Source of the DNA: Bacteroidota bacterium
Lineage (GTDB): Bacteria; Bacteroidota; Bacteroidia; Bacteroidales; UBA5342
Reading direction: 5' to 3'
DNA length: 39,522 nucleotides
Assembly: GCA_003249935.1 (NCBI GenBank)
Contig: QKHT01000170.1
Coordinates: 1-39,522 of the forward strand
Part shown: positions 7,401 to 14,735 of the stretch, piece after piece
Layout: every line of letters starts with the position of its first letter
Numbering within the stretch: position 1 is the stretch's first letter
Notes under the pieces: model-generated
Seen by the model: the letters and a program-made list of their open reading frames with translations, nothing else
Database searches by the model: none
Told to the model about the DNA's origin: nothing
Position numbers and translations under genes: made by a program

Positions 7401-9906
7401 CATACGGCTGAGCATCGGGTTTGCGTGGCAATAGCAACCGGTTGGGTATTTTATTCAATGCCAATTTCCAATAATCCAATTCACCGGCATACAATCCTTT
7501 TACCAACTCACTTTGTAATTGTAGTGCATAATCGCCATGACGAAATCTCTGTGGTTCAGAACCAATACCCACATAATTATTGCGCCAACGCGACATAAAC
7601 AATTGAAGCGACCAACCATCGAAAACAATATGATGAACGGACATTAACAACCGATATTCAGATGCATTCCACTTAATTAACCTGATTGAGAATAGCGGCG
7701 GATGGTTAAAATCGAAAAGAATATGACCGTTTTCGAATATTACCTGAGCATAGTGAGCCTCCTTTTCCGAATCATTAATTTGCGAAAAATCAGACTCCGA
7801 TATATGAAAGCTAATTTCCTGAAGAATTTCCTGTACCGGCCCATCGTTTGTTACTGGCAACGCACTACGCAACATCTCTTCGTTTTGTATTGTTACGCGT
7901 AATGCCTCCAAAAGCCGGGTTTTATCGACTTTACCCTTTGCAATAAATTCAATATGTATATTATGCGTTAATCCGCTACTGTCGAGGCTATTCATAACCC
8001 ACATTTCGTTCTGAACCGGTGTTAGCGGATAAATGGTACGCAGAAGATTAGGTTCATATGAATGGTAGACTTCCGGTTCAAAATTCGCTTTTAACAAATT
8101 GGTAATATGCGTTGCCATAACCGGCAATGTGGTTTGCCCGTAAAACAGTTGAAGTGGCAATTCGACACCAAACTGCTTTATCACTTCGGTAATTACCTGA
8201 ATAGCTTTGAGCGAATGGCCGCCCGACTGAAAAAATGTGGCATCTGTTGCAACAGATTCTTTGCCAAGAATTTTGCACCAGATTTTTAATAATGCCTCTT
8301 CAGTTTCGTTTTGGGGAACAAACGGTTCGAAATAATCTGTGGTGCACAATTCGCATACAGGTTTTAATGCCCTTTTATCTATTTTACCATTGGGTGTTAG
8401 CGGAAAATTTCGGCATATAACCAATTCACCAGGAATCATAAACTGTGGCAAAAAAGCAGATAATGAAGCGATTACAGCCTCTTTTAGCGACTCATTAGCC
8501 ATGAAATAGTTGCTGTCGGGTTCAGGCAATAAATCCACAGGCTTCAAATAAGCCACAATGGCATCGTCGCCATTGCGGTCTTTTGCAAATACAACCGCAC
8601 TTTCGCTCACAAAGGAAATTTGTTGTACTGCATTTTCTATTTCGCCAAGTTCTATTCGGAGTCCCCGTAGTTTAACCTGAAAATCGCGACGACCAATAAA
8701 ATCGTACATCCCCGATGGCAGGCGTTTGCCAATATCGCCCGTACGATACATTTTCTTGCCCGGAACAAATGGGTCATTTACAAAACGTTCGGCCGTAAGT
8801 TCGGGCCTGTTGAGGTATCCGTTAGCCACGCCGGCTCCTCCAATACAAATTTCACCTTCTTCGCCTTCAGCAACAGCATTCAACGTTTCATCCAGGATGT
8901 ATATATTGTCGTTGGTAACATTTTCGCCTATCGGAATTTTAGTGTATTTTTCGGTTGGATTGCAAAGATAGGTTGTGGCATAAACCGTGGTTTCGGTTGG
9001 GCCATAAACATTGATAAGTTTCACCCGTTCTCCATCCACCAATTCGTAAAACCTATTGACCAAAGAAACCGGCAACACTTCGCCACCTACCGAAACCCAT
9101 TTTAATGAAGCCAGTTGCGTTTGTTTTTTAGCTGTAATGGCATAATCGACAAACGCATTTAACATCGAAGGCACAAAAAAGAGAAAATTTACCCCAAACC
9201 GATTAATGAGTTTCACCAACTGCACCGGATCTTTTTCGGCACCCACCGGGGCAATCAACAGCATAGCCCCCATAGCCATCCAACCGAAAAGCTCCCAGAT
9301 TGAACCATCGAAAGTATATGGCGATTTTAACATCACCACATCGCCTTTAGTTATAGGATATCGGTTCTGAACATCATTCAACAGATTTACAACTGCCGAG
9401 TGTGGCACCATAACGCCTTTTGGTATTCCGGTTGAACCGCTCGTAAAAAGTACGTACGCATTATCCGAAGGCTGGTAATCAACCGAAAATAATCCTGTTT
9501 CGATCTCATCATTCAAAACAGGAACAAGAGCACAAAAACCTTGATGATTGAAACGTGCGACCAATGGCGCATGAGTAATCACAACTTTTACACCAGCATC
9601 TTCAAATACCGACTTAACACGCTCCCCGGGATAATTGGTATCCATTGGCACATAAGCAGCACCGGTAGCTAAAACAGCAAAAATGGCCACAACCATCTCG
9701 GCCGAACGATCGAGGCAAATGCCAACCATATCCCCCCGATTTACGCCATTCTTGTTCAGTTCATTTGCTACAGAAATAATGCAGTGGTTAAATTCGGAAT
9801 AAGTGAAATGATACCCTTCTCCAATAATGGCCGTTTCGTTTGGAAAACGAGCTACGGCATACTTTAAAACATCAATCAGATGTTTTACATTTTCATTTTG
9901 TGGCAT
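1411..9906 (-). CDS. Non-ribosomal peptide synthetase, A-T-C-F-(half C)-A-T-TE-T-TE
   Basis: A 2831-residue assembly line in one unbroken frame. Domains by residue: adenylation A1 about 1-530 (LFTSGSTGIPKG, YGPTETT, TPNGKIDK); carrier T1 around Ser564 (GGHSLKA); condensation about 625-1045 with an intact HHIVFDG near 757; formyltransferase-like domain about 1075-1250 with N-x-H in NYHDAPLPKYAG near 1152 and the DAGDIV loop, plus its C-terminal subdomain to about 1360; a region about 1395-1610 resembling only the C-terminal half of a condensation domain; A2 about 1635-2120; T2 near 2154 (ELGGHSLKA); thioesterase TE1 with GFSIGG near 2284 and GEH near 2455; T3 near 2518 (FNSLRI); TE2 with GFSFGG near 2649 and GAH near 2802. 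With no upstream C domain, A1 is a loading module, so the simplest product is a dipeptide, possibly formylated, or an oligomer of it. The substrates and product are unknown. Confidence 0.95.
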   Translation of the reverse strand: MPQNENVKHLIDVLKYAVARFPNETAIIGEGYHFTYSEFNHCIISVANELNKNGVNRGDMVGICLDRSAEMVVAIFAVLATGAAYVPMDTNYPGERVKSVFEDAGVKVVITHAPLVARFNHQGFCALVPVLNDEIETGLFSVDYQPSDNAYVLFTSGSTGIPKGVMVPHSAVVNLLNDVQNRYPITKGDVVMLKSPYTFDGSIWELFGWMAMGAMLLIAPVGAEKDPVQLVKLINRFGVNFLFFVPSMLNAFVDYAITAKKQTQLASLKWVSVGGEVLPVSLVNRFYELVDGERVKLINVYGPTETTVYATTYLCNPTEKYTKIPIGENVTNDNIYILDETLNAVAEGEEGEICIGGAGVANGYLNRPELTAERFVNDPFVPGKKMYRTGDIGKRLPSGMYDFIGRRDFQVKLRGLRIELGEIENAVQQISFVSESAVVFAKDRNGDDAIVAYLKPVDLLPEPDSNYFMANESLKEAVIASLSAFLPQFMIPGELVICRNFPLTPNGKIDKRALKPVCELCTTDYFEPFVPQNETEEALLKIWCKILGKESVATDATFFQSGGHSLKAIQVITEVIKQFGVELPLQLFYGQTTLPVMATHITNLLKANFEPEVYHSYEPNLLRTIYPLTPVQNEMWVMNSLDSSGLTHNIHIEFIAKGKVDKTRLLEALRVTIQNEEMLRSALPVTNDGPVQEILQEISFHISESDFSQINDSEKEAHYAQVIFENGHILFDFNHPPLFSIRLIKWNASEYRLLMSVHHIVFDGWSLQLFMSRWRNNYVGIGSEPQRFRHGDYALQLQSELVKGLYAGELDYWKLALNKIPNRLLLPRKPDAQPYEAGKYGRRLWWSIPEQCSNEIDLVSTAFNTTPFVFMMCAYQLALGMAANQNHVVVGTPFANRKNPMVTDLIGYYTNMVSINMSWSEDDTFADMLQRCNEASIGAFSHANLPFGELVKQLDYRFEPGVYPIFQAIFVMQNWPHNGEVFPGFTLTQREIGNDTCKMDMMLNVERVGGAYHCFLEYDTMLFDEFFVEKLSESISTIASVMVAEPHAMVQPEIANIAKTLKVQGSNHTCIVVGEGTLAIHCAQILLQNGFVLYSAVTTDIAFVDFLNENKVPVYAGVKDLSVFKPVDFIFSINNSLILNQAFTALAMRLAVNYHDAPLPKYAGMFAPNRALINGEMQHGISWHVIVNEIDAGDIVVSKQVPVYSGDTAFSLNTRCYEAAIAAFNAMILAFKKNEMMTTPQKLSERTYFGLAERPSILGLISWQMSVDTVGKLLNACDFGPNRDNEFMLPVILVQNQLYFVGKASVRYKTNIKPGFVSVENNAYSVAIADGCISFETLYSTKGQLVDANSVFSGTRILAEPDTEKLQYAEKEFAKQAKNEPFWKRRFESVAFMPNPVCFGIPGNSPTNLQTIHLDHLSGQIAGCGLGNFEVVAPAMAVLFSMIVSRQHRATIGLVTEKSAEISAASNGFFSCWLPWNVSIDRNESVLTNLQRIVSERQNMVKHGLYRADLRLRYTALLPESQNIPAVFINESSSRNTQMPQGTLEISMVNNSVQISGCNDLIGEMFSSFTAHCVERPNIPMGQIPLMSRHLLQKTDDILNNQSAITTTAEDVYTLFRNNVSKHPRQLAVYYHGIEYSYAQFGADVMAFASELKNKGVTYQSVVAINLPRSYEYFVALMAVLHCSAVFVPVDPGLPADRQLFLINDSGSETVIVSDTNTDLNINGVSILLPQWSAQPETVWPMAEPRAADLAYIIYTSGSTGIPKGVKISRQALANFISGAIGLYGFNSFDRILQFSNLGFDAAIEEIFGAFCSGASLYPRTDDMLSVQVLIDYTMQHGVTVWDLPTAFWREVVSQRLFADEIPDCDLRVIIIGGEAVTLADVALWNRCNHPDIRLFNTYGPTETTVVALAHEIHLNNPYSFSVPIGRPLPGFKIAVCNASGQMLPPGLAGELHIGGVSVSNGYVNVPDPLSLVFYHQSGNNGSAEKWYKTGDLVVSDMHGVVYYLGRTDAQLKIRGFRVEPGEVEAAVLAISGVENCAVIAFEKKNGEKALAAFFTGKSMQNNAKSIRLLLKERLPDYMVPEIVVHTEKIPLTPNGKVDKKALTLLANDAVVSKNAGKEKPETVTEQVLHQLWCDILQIENIGIRDDFFELGGHSLKAVKMAAGIKKSLDIDLPLASLISYPTIKQLAALIDSRKIDKLWNIIVPIRSVGSLTPLFLIHGAGLNVLLFQSLSKYLNADRPIYALQAKGLDGKQAISTSIEEMAHDYIAEIQKIQPVGPYHLFGFSIGGFIAYEMARCLTEKGYQIAFLGVIDSVATMACDSGPLPLKIGRKAYHLLAMVVYLVFLFLVEPWSGKRHFLKNKWNNFRVIIRYIGAKLNSEPAQLGKTDSGNEPVFMAEKVKLIMFDALKQYRIKKAPVKLHLFKAAKATFYIPDRKRYGWGKFASEGVVQHTIPGEHSTMFAPPNDSLFSEILDRALTSAEPVNGEMFVSADYLLKLAREIAGNPFISFDDHLIDVGFNSLRIIRFIAALERDYGISLTLTEFYSKPNIARLAEYINRECDLSSRNSIVTIKQGDAKSVPMFVIDGFGLKTLAFHHLATHFPEDQTVYVLQACMQNGELLVPESVELLAEYYINQIKTIIPTGPIHLVGFSFGGFVVYEMARQLTHSPLKIVKLSILDTSAYFIPAHNQSLFSFKLKTKRFQLIRFVNLERKAQIASLKKNLGKLANTVLPSSLEIRDDLQKTMSFNDNLYERSVQMIKQYRMTKLEISISLVTSDSYLKYGGKYLGWEKFVSGTIEVLHLNGAHLDLFSPEKLDNLAQFLITIKSNTNNGI

Positions 9907-9931
9907 TAATTTGTGTATTTACCTTATAGTG

Positions 9932-9939
9932 CAAAAGTA
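9932..9939 (-). promoter_or_regulatory. Candidate -7 box for the synthetase operon
   Basis: On the minus strand this reads TACTTTTG, a full match to the Bacteroidota -7 consensus TAnnTTTG, 25 bases upstream of the synthetase ATG. I see no convincing -33 TTG at the usual distance, so the call rests on the -7 box alone. Confidence 0.4.
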
Positions 9940-10277
9940 ACCTTATATTATACATTATTACATTTTTTATTAATTAATTACATTATATAATATTAAATGA
10001 CACTTCATCTTTGGATACAAATCAATCTATAAGCCAATTTCAAACAAACATATCACCCGGCTAAACTCTAAAGGAGTGTATACATAAACAGACCCTATGT
10101 GCAAACAATTTGCGATTTATGCTATATACTCATTTTATCACTTTTTTAAACATATAATAAAACAGGCTCAAACGTTACAATATTACTCAGATTAAAATTC
10201 GGGCAATACACTCAAAACTCAAACTGAAACAATTAAAACTTTCTTGTATAATAAGCCCGACCCAAAACAAATCGGAT
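9940..10277. other. AT-rich divergent spacer
   Basis: This stretch separates the minus-strand synthetase operon from the plus-strand ketopantoate reductase gene. It is very AT-rich with runs of TTAATTAATTA. I see no open reading frame of substance, no RNA gene and no clear operator palindrome. Confidence 0.6.
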
Positions 10278-10285
10278 TAACTTTG
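10278..10285 (+). promoter_or_regulatory. Candidate -7 box for the ketopantoate reductase gene
   Basis: TAACTTTG matches the Bacteroidota -7 consensus TAnnTTTG and lies 20 bases before the ATG at 10306, implying a short leader. The nearest upstream TTG (10244-10246) is too far away to be a standard -33 box. Confidence 0.45.
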
Positions 10286-10305
10286 CAGAGAAAAAAAACA
10301 GACAG

Positions 10306-11232
10306 ATGACAATATTAATAATAGGCACGGGAGGTGTCGGCGGATTTTTTGGTGCCAAGTTGGCTGCAGCCGGGTTCGATGTAACCTTTATGGCTCGGGG
10401 GGCGCATTTCGATGCCATTAAAACAAATGGATTAAGGGTAAAAAGCATAGATGGCGACATGCATATTTTTCCCGCAAAAGTGGTTCAACAACCCGAAAAA
10501 ACATACGATTTGGTAGTTGTAGCCACAAAGGTCTATCACATCACCGATTCGGCCGAAGCCATCCGGCAGGCAACAGGTCCCGACACAACGGTACTTCCAC
10601 TTTGTAACGGCATAGAAGCCAACATATTGCTCGAAAATATTATTGACAAAAAGCATATTTTAGGTGGCTTATGCCGTATTTTTAGCAGTATTGCTGAACC
10701 GGGCGTTATTCAACATACCGGGTTTCCCGGTCCAACCATCACTTTTGGCGAAATGGATAATTCGCTCTCCGAGCGAGTGATTGCAATAGAAACTCTACTT
10801 ACCAAATCAGGCATTAAACATGTGCTTTCCAATGAAATACAAGTAGAAATATGGCGTAAATTCATATTTATTGCTTCAACCAGTCTGGTGGGTGCCGCCA
10901 CACGGGTTCCTTTTGGCGAATTTATCGGCTGTGAGGCAAGTTTTAACCTCCTAAAAAACATCATTCGCGAAATGATTTCGGTTGCGCGGGCTCTGCATAT
11001 CGCCCTGCCCGACAACGAATTCGAACGACAATTGGAATTTACCATTAAACAACCTCCAAAGGCGACCACATCGATGCAGCGCGACATCCTCGAAGGCAAA
11101 GTTTCGGAACTCGAACACCAGGGCGGGGCTCTGGTTCGAACCGCCGGAGCAGCCGGAATTGATGTGCCATATACAACAGCTATTTACGCAGCACTCTTAC
11201 CGCAAGAGTTGCGAACCCGCAAAAATTATTGA
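10306..11232 (+). CDS. panE: 2-dehydropantoate 2-reductase (ApbA/PanE family)
   Basis: Predicted to reduce ketopantoate to pantoate with NADPH in the pathway to vitamin B5 and coenzyme A. The 308-residue length fits the family. The N-terminal Rossmann fold opens with the dinucleotide motif GTGGVGG (7-13). The middle has LPLCNGIEA, the counterpart of the family's QNG region, and the C-terminal helical domain has EIWRKF with the likely catalytic lysine near 184. Pantothenate feeds the phosphopantetheine arm used by the divergent synthetase, but such proximity can be chance. Several relatives in Bacteroidota are annotated only at family level, so another 2-oxoacid substrate is possible. It ends at a strong hairpin shared with the convergent yaaA gene. 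Confidence 0.85.
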   Translation: MTILIIGTGGVGGFFGAKLAAAGFDVTFMARGAHFDAIKTNGLRVKSIDGDMHIFPAKVVQQPEKTYDLVVVATKVYHITDSAEAIRQATGPDTTVLPLCNGIEANILLENIIDKKHILGGLCRIFSSIAEPGVIQHTGFPGPTITFGEMDNSLSERVIAIETLLTKSGIKHVLSNEIQVEIWRKFIFIASTSLVGAATRVPFGEFIGCEASFNLLKNIIREMISVARALHIALPDNEFERQLEFTIKQPPKATTSMQRDILEGKVSELEHQGGALVRTAGAAGIDVPYTTAIYAALLPQELRTRKNY

Positions 11233-11236
11233 ATAA

Positions 11237-11269
11237 AAAAAGGGAAAGCCATAGCGACTTTCCCTTTTT
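11237..11269. terminator. Bidirectional terminator between panE and yaaA
   Basis: A perfect 12-base-pair stem (AAAAAGGGAAAG / CTTTCCCTTTTT) encloses a 9-base loop. It has A-tracts on one side and T-tracts on the other, so it can end both convergent transcripts. The yaaA stop codon begins right beside it. Confidence 0.9.
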
Positions 11270-12037
11270 CTATCTGATATAAATCCATTTATCGGGCAGC
11301 GAATGGGCCGCGCTAAAGGTATACCCTTCGTAATCAAACGCCTGCAAATCGGTGGATTTCGTAATTTTTTGTTCTGTTATGAACCGCGCCATAAGGCCTC
11401 GGGCTTTTTTGGTGTAAACTGTAATGTTTTTAAGTTTTCCGTTTTCTTCCTGTCGAAAATCGACCGTTAGAACCGGAAACTTTAGCTTTTTCTTATCGAT
11501 AACCTTAAAATATTCGGCCGAAGCAGCATTAATCAGTATTTTATCACCCTGCGAATCAGCAATATCCCGGTTCAACTGCTCAGTAACCATTTTATGCCAG
11601 AAGGAATACAACGAAGTGTGTTCGCCGGGGCCCCATTTTGTACCCATTTCGAGCCGGTAGGGTTGTATTAAATCGAGCGGATTTAAAAGCCCGTATAATC
11701 CTGACAGAATCCGAATGTAATCCTGTGACGAAGCAATGGTTTCAACAGACCAGTTTTCTACATTTATACCACGATACACTTCGCCGTTAAATGCTAAAAT
11801 AGACTGTAAAGCATTTTCATTTTCCACCGTTTTATGCCACAGACGATAGCGTTCAAAATTCAGCTCAGCTAATGCACGGCTCACTCCAAACAACGCCATT
11901 AAATCGTCGACGCTTTTCATCCGCAATTCTTTTGCAATCGCATTGGCTTTTTTAGCAAAATTCGGTACTGTCGAAGGTAAATTTTCCCGAACTATCGTAG
12001 AATTAATACTTTTAGCAGGAGAAACTACAACTATCAT
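11270..12037 (-). CDS. yaaA: Peroxide stress protein YaaA (UPF0246)
   Basis: YaaA lowers free intracellular iron and protects DNA and proteins during hydrogen peroxide stress in E. coli; the fold is a DNA-binding-like cavity protein. The 255 residues carry the family's recognisable blocks: SPAKSI at the N terminus, AFNGEVYRGI, the LSGLYGLLNPLDLIQPYRLE stretch, and the INAASAEYFKVID segment. It follows the FGE-like lipoprotein gene with a 16-base gap on the same strand, so the two may be cotranscribed. No functional link between them is known. Confidence 0.93.
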   Translation of the reverse strand: MIVVVSPAKSINSTIVRENLPSTVPNFAKKANAIAKELRMKSVDDLMALFGVSRALAELNFERYRLWHKTVENENALQSILAFNGEVYRGINVENWSVETIASSQDYIRILSGLYGLLNPLDLIQPYRLEMGTKWGPGEHTSLYSFWHKMVTEQLNRDIADSQGDKILINAASAEYFKVIDKKKLKFPVLTVDFRQEENGKLKNITVYTKKARGLMARFITEQKITKSTDLQAFDYEGYTFSAAHSLPDKWIYIR

Positions 12038-12053
12038 AACATGCTATAAATAA

Positions 12054-12950
12054 CTACTTTGCACAACGAAAACCGGTATTAAACAATGATGTTTCGTACG
12101 AATTTTGCGATCGAAAATACACAGTGGCACTTTGATCGCCGGCCTGGTCGTACATAAACGACCCTCCACGAAGCACTTTAATCGTTTCGTCGCCAGAACC
12201 ATCAGCCACGCTTGAGTAAGGCGCATAGCTGTCTGCTGTCCATTGCCATACGTTGCCACACATATCGCACAGCCCCGATGGTGTTTCTCCGAATGCCCCC
12301 ACAGGATTTGTAGTCAGATAACCATCGTCTGTTTTAATATCCTGCATGGTGCCCTGAAAAATATTCAGCATCCATTTACCATCAACCTTTACCTCATTTC
12401 CCCAAGGAAACTGCGTATCAGTTTTGCCACCATTTCGTGCGGCAAATTCCCATTCAGCTTCTGTGGGCAAGCGTTTTTGTGCCCAAGCGGCATATGCAAC
12501 AGCATCGTTCCAGCTCACATGGGTTACAGGATGATTGTCTTCGGCCTTCGCACTCTGTGGCCCCAAAGGCATCTCCCAATAAGCACCCGGCAATAACGAC
12601 CAGGCCGCTGTTTTAAAATCGAAAACTCCCGAATCTTTAAACTTTTCGGCCTCGGTTAAATAACCCGTAGCCCGTGTAAATTCACGAAACTGCGCCACGG
12701 TAACCAAATATTTATCCATAGAAAATGGTGCTACGGTAACCTTATGTGCTGGCGACTCATTGGGCAATCCGTTGTTCCGGCCCATCATAAAATCACCCCC
12801 TTCGAAATTTATCATTGCTGAATTGGTTGTGGGTTGAACCGCTTTTTGATTGACAGAAGCACTGTTCGCACTATTGTGGTCGCCACCATTTTTAGACCCA
12901 CAGGATACCATACACAGGGATAAACCCAGTGCAATAGAAATGTTTTTCAT
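12054..12950 (-). CDS. FGE-sulfatase (SUMF1-like) domain lipoprotein without catalytic cysteines
   Basis: A 298-residue secreted protein. The first 17 residues form a lipoprotein signal ending in MVSC, so it should be anchored in an envelope membrane through Cys17. From about residue 47 it follows the formylglycine-generating-enzyme fold: GGDFMMG, HVSWNDAVAYAAWA, RLPTEAEWEFAAR, CDMCGNVWQWT and the final SQNSYETSLFNTGFRC. In true formylglycine-generating enzymes two cysteines sit in the GGSYMCHRSYC region. Here the matching stretch is GGSFMYDQAGDQS, with no cysteine. It is therefore probably a structural or ligand-binding member of the family and not a sulfatase activator. No sulfatase needing formylglycine lies beside it. 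It is probably cotranscribed with yaaA. Confidence 0.85.
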   Translation of the reverse strand: MKNISIALGLSLCMVSCGSKNGGDHNSANSASVNQKAVQPTTNSAMINFEGGDFMMGRNNGLPNESPAHKVTVAPFSMDKYLVTVAQFREFTRATGYLTEAEKFKDSGVFDFKTAAWSLLPGAYWEMPLGPQSAKAEDNHPVTHVSWNDAVAYAAWAQKRLPTEAEWEFAARNGGKTDTQFPWGNEVKVDGKWMLNIFQGTMQDIKTDDGYLTTNPVGAFGETPSGLCDMCGNVWQWTADSYAPYSSVADGSGDETIKVLRGGSFMYDQAGDQSATVYFRSQNSYETSLFNTGFRCAK

Positions 12951-13027
12951 GTGATATATTGATTTTTAATGCATTAAATAAAAATAAAAACGAAGATATT
13001 GCTTCTTTCCCAAAATCACAAAACAAC

Positions 13028-13060
13028 AAATGGGCTATTCGTAAAACGAACAGCCCATTT
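13028..13060 (-). terminator. Hairpin downstream of the ferredoxin gene
   Basis: Arms AAATGGGCT and AGCCCATTT are extended inward by TTCGT / ACGAA, giving a long interrupted stem. On the minus strand it follows the ferredoxin stop by about 24 bases and is followed by a T-rich stretch, so it likely ends that transcript. It also lies upstream of the FGE-like gene. Confidence 0.75.
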
Positions 13061-13083
13061 ATAATGTTTTTTTTAACTGCAAA

Positions 13084-13251
13084 TTACTCAGGATGAATTG
13101 CTTCGGTTGGGCAAACATCGGCGCAAGAGCCACAATCGGTACATGCATCTGCATCGATTTTAAAGATATCGCCTTCACTAATTGCTTCAACAGGACATTC
13201 ATCGATACAAGTTCCGCAAGCTATGCAGTCGTCAGAAATTACGTAAGCCAT
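13084..13251 (-). CDS. 2[4Fe-4S] bacterial-type ferredoxin
   Basis: A 55-residue electron carrier starting MAYVISDDCIACGTC. Two clusters are formed by classic motifs: CIACGTCIDECP at residues 9-20 and CTDCGSCADVCP at 37-48. The two halves are clearly repeats of each other, each ending in a PVEAI or PTEAI turn. This is the short clostridial-type ferredoxin that passes low-potential electrons between oxidoreductases such as pyruvate:ferredoxin oxidoreductase in the cytoplasm. It stands alone between a terminator and its own promoter, with no redox enzyme adjacent, so the partner is unknown. Its presence suggests fermentative or facultative anaerobic metabolism. Confidence 0.95.
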   Translation of the reverse strand: MAYVISDDCIACGTCIDECPVEAISEGDIFKIDADACTDCGSCADVCPTEAIHPE

Positions 13252-13279
13252 AATATTTGTTTTTAAAAAATTACAAGGG

Positions 13280-13287
13280 CAAATTTA
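13280..13287 (-). promoter_or_regulatory. Candidate -7 box for the ferredoxin gene
   Basis: On the minus strand this reads TAAATTTG, an exact TAnnTTTG match, 28 bases before the ferredoxin start. A TTG lies 24 bases further upstream, slightly wider than the usual Bacteroidota spacing. Confidence 0.45.
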
Positions 13288-13472
13288 GAGCATTTTTTTT
13301 AATACCCTTACCAATTCCGAAAAAAGTAGAAAAAATAATCGCTTTTTTTCCCGATTTTTCATTCGAACAATGGGTTATACCATAGACACATGCAATAATT
13401 TATTGTGGTTCTACATAAACGGGAACCATGATTACAAAATCGAATCTGAAGTAAACCGGTTCAGCCAAAAGA

Positions 13473-14732
13473 TTAATTTTTAAGTGTAAACATAAACCTT
13501 GCGCCATGGCCTGGTTCCGATTCGGCCCATATTGACCCGCCATGCCGTTCCACAATACGCTTAACGGTGCTCAAACCAACACCGGTACCATTAAACTCTT
13601 CGTTGGAGTGTAGCCTGATAAATGGACTAAATAGTTTTGAAGCCTTTTCCATATCAAATCCGGCACCGTTATCTTCAACAAAATATACGGTTTGACCATT
13701 GGCATCGTAACTACCAAATTTAATCACCGCCTGCGGATTCTTCTGGCTGTATTTCCAGGCATTGCCCAAAAGATTATTTAGCACAACGCGCATCAGACCA
13801 TTATCTGCATGTATATTTATATCAGGTTCAATTATTACCTGCACCTTGCGGTCCGGTTCCCGCATTTTTATTTCGGCCAAAACTTTCTCGGCCAAAAGCG
13901 ATATATTAAACAAATCGGGATTAATTTCGGTACGCCCCGATCGCGAAAATTGAAGCAAATCTTCGATAAGTTGCGCCATATTACTTACCGATTGCATCAT
14001 AAATTTCAAACATTCCTTGCCATAATCGTCCAAAAACTCATCATAATCGTCGAGCAATATATTGGCAAAACCCATTACACCATTAAGTGGCGAACGCAAG
14101 TCGTGCGAAACCGTATGCGCAAATGCATCGAGTTCCTGGTTAGCGGTCTGCAAACTTTCGTTAAGCACCTGCAACTGCCGTTGGGCCATTATTAGTTGCT
14201 CGTTGCGGTGTATCGCCGCTTCGTATACAGACAATAACAGATCGAGTATTTGCTTTTTATCTGAGTTGATTAGAAATTTTTCGTTCTGAAATACAACCTC
14301 CATCGACATATCGCCCATGCCAGCCCGGCGAATATCGCGGTTAGCCAACAAATATTTTATGCGCGACAGCAAATACTGGTCTTCGTAAGGTTTGGTGATA
14401 AAATTATCGGCCCCGGCCTGCAACCCTTTAATAATATCCATGGGGTCGCTCAATGAGGTGAGTAATATTACAGGTACATCCTTTAATTCGGGGTTGGTTT
14501 TTACCCTTGAACACAAGGTGTAACCGTCCATTTTAGGCATAATAATATCACTGATGATAAGCACCGGCTTCTTCATTATGGCTGCATTCAGGGCATCTTC
14601 GCCATTATCGAAGATAACATTATTAATATTATTGCCATCGAGCAAAAATTTCAGCTTTTTTGCCTGAACTTTTGAGTCTTCGGCGGCCAGAATATAACCC
14701 TCGTTTAAACTGATACTATATGATGTAGACAT
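13473..14732 (-). CDS. Response regulator-histidine kinase (REC-HisKA-HATPase)
   Basis: A 419-residue soluble signalling protein. The N-terminal receiver has the phospho-acceptor Asp62 (LIISDIIMPKMDG), the acidic AED near 17-19, LLTS and the conserved KPY. A coiled-coil linker leads to the HisKA box SHDLRSPLNG, with the phospho-histidine near 210. The ATPase domain follows with NNLLGNAWKYS (N box), DNGAGF (G1) and GTGVGLSTVK (G2). It is the last gene of the chemosensory cluster, 3 bases behind cheB. That is the position held by the diguanylate cyclase WspR in Wsp systems. CheA-type phosphorylation of its receiver, controlling its own kinase activity, is inference. The next phospho-acceptor is not encoded nearby. 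Confidence 0.9.
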   Translation of the reverse strand: MSTSYSISLNEGYILAAEDSKVQAKKLKFLLDGNNINNVIFDNGEDALNAAIMKKPVLIISDIIMPKMDGYTLCSRVKTNPELKDVPVILLTSLSDPMDIIKGLQAGADNFITKPYEDQYLLSRIKYLLANRDIRRAGMGDMSMEVVFQNEKFLINSDKKQILDLLLSVYEAAIHRNEQLIMAQRQLQVLNESLQTANQELDAFAHTVSHDLRSPLNGVMGFANILLDDYDEFLDDYGKECLKFMMQSVSNMAQLIEDLLQFSRSGRTEINPDLFNISLLAEKVLAEIKMREPDRKVQVIIEPDINIHADNGLMRVVLNNLLGNAWKYSQKNPQAVIKFGSYDANGQTVYFVEDNGAGFDMEKASKLFSPFIRLHSNEEFNGTGVGLSTVKRIVERHGGSIWAESEPGHGARFMFTLKN

Positions 14733-14735
14733 TTT

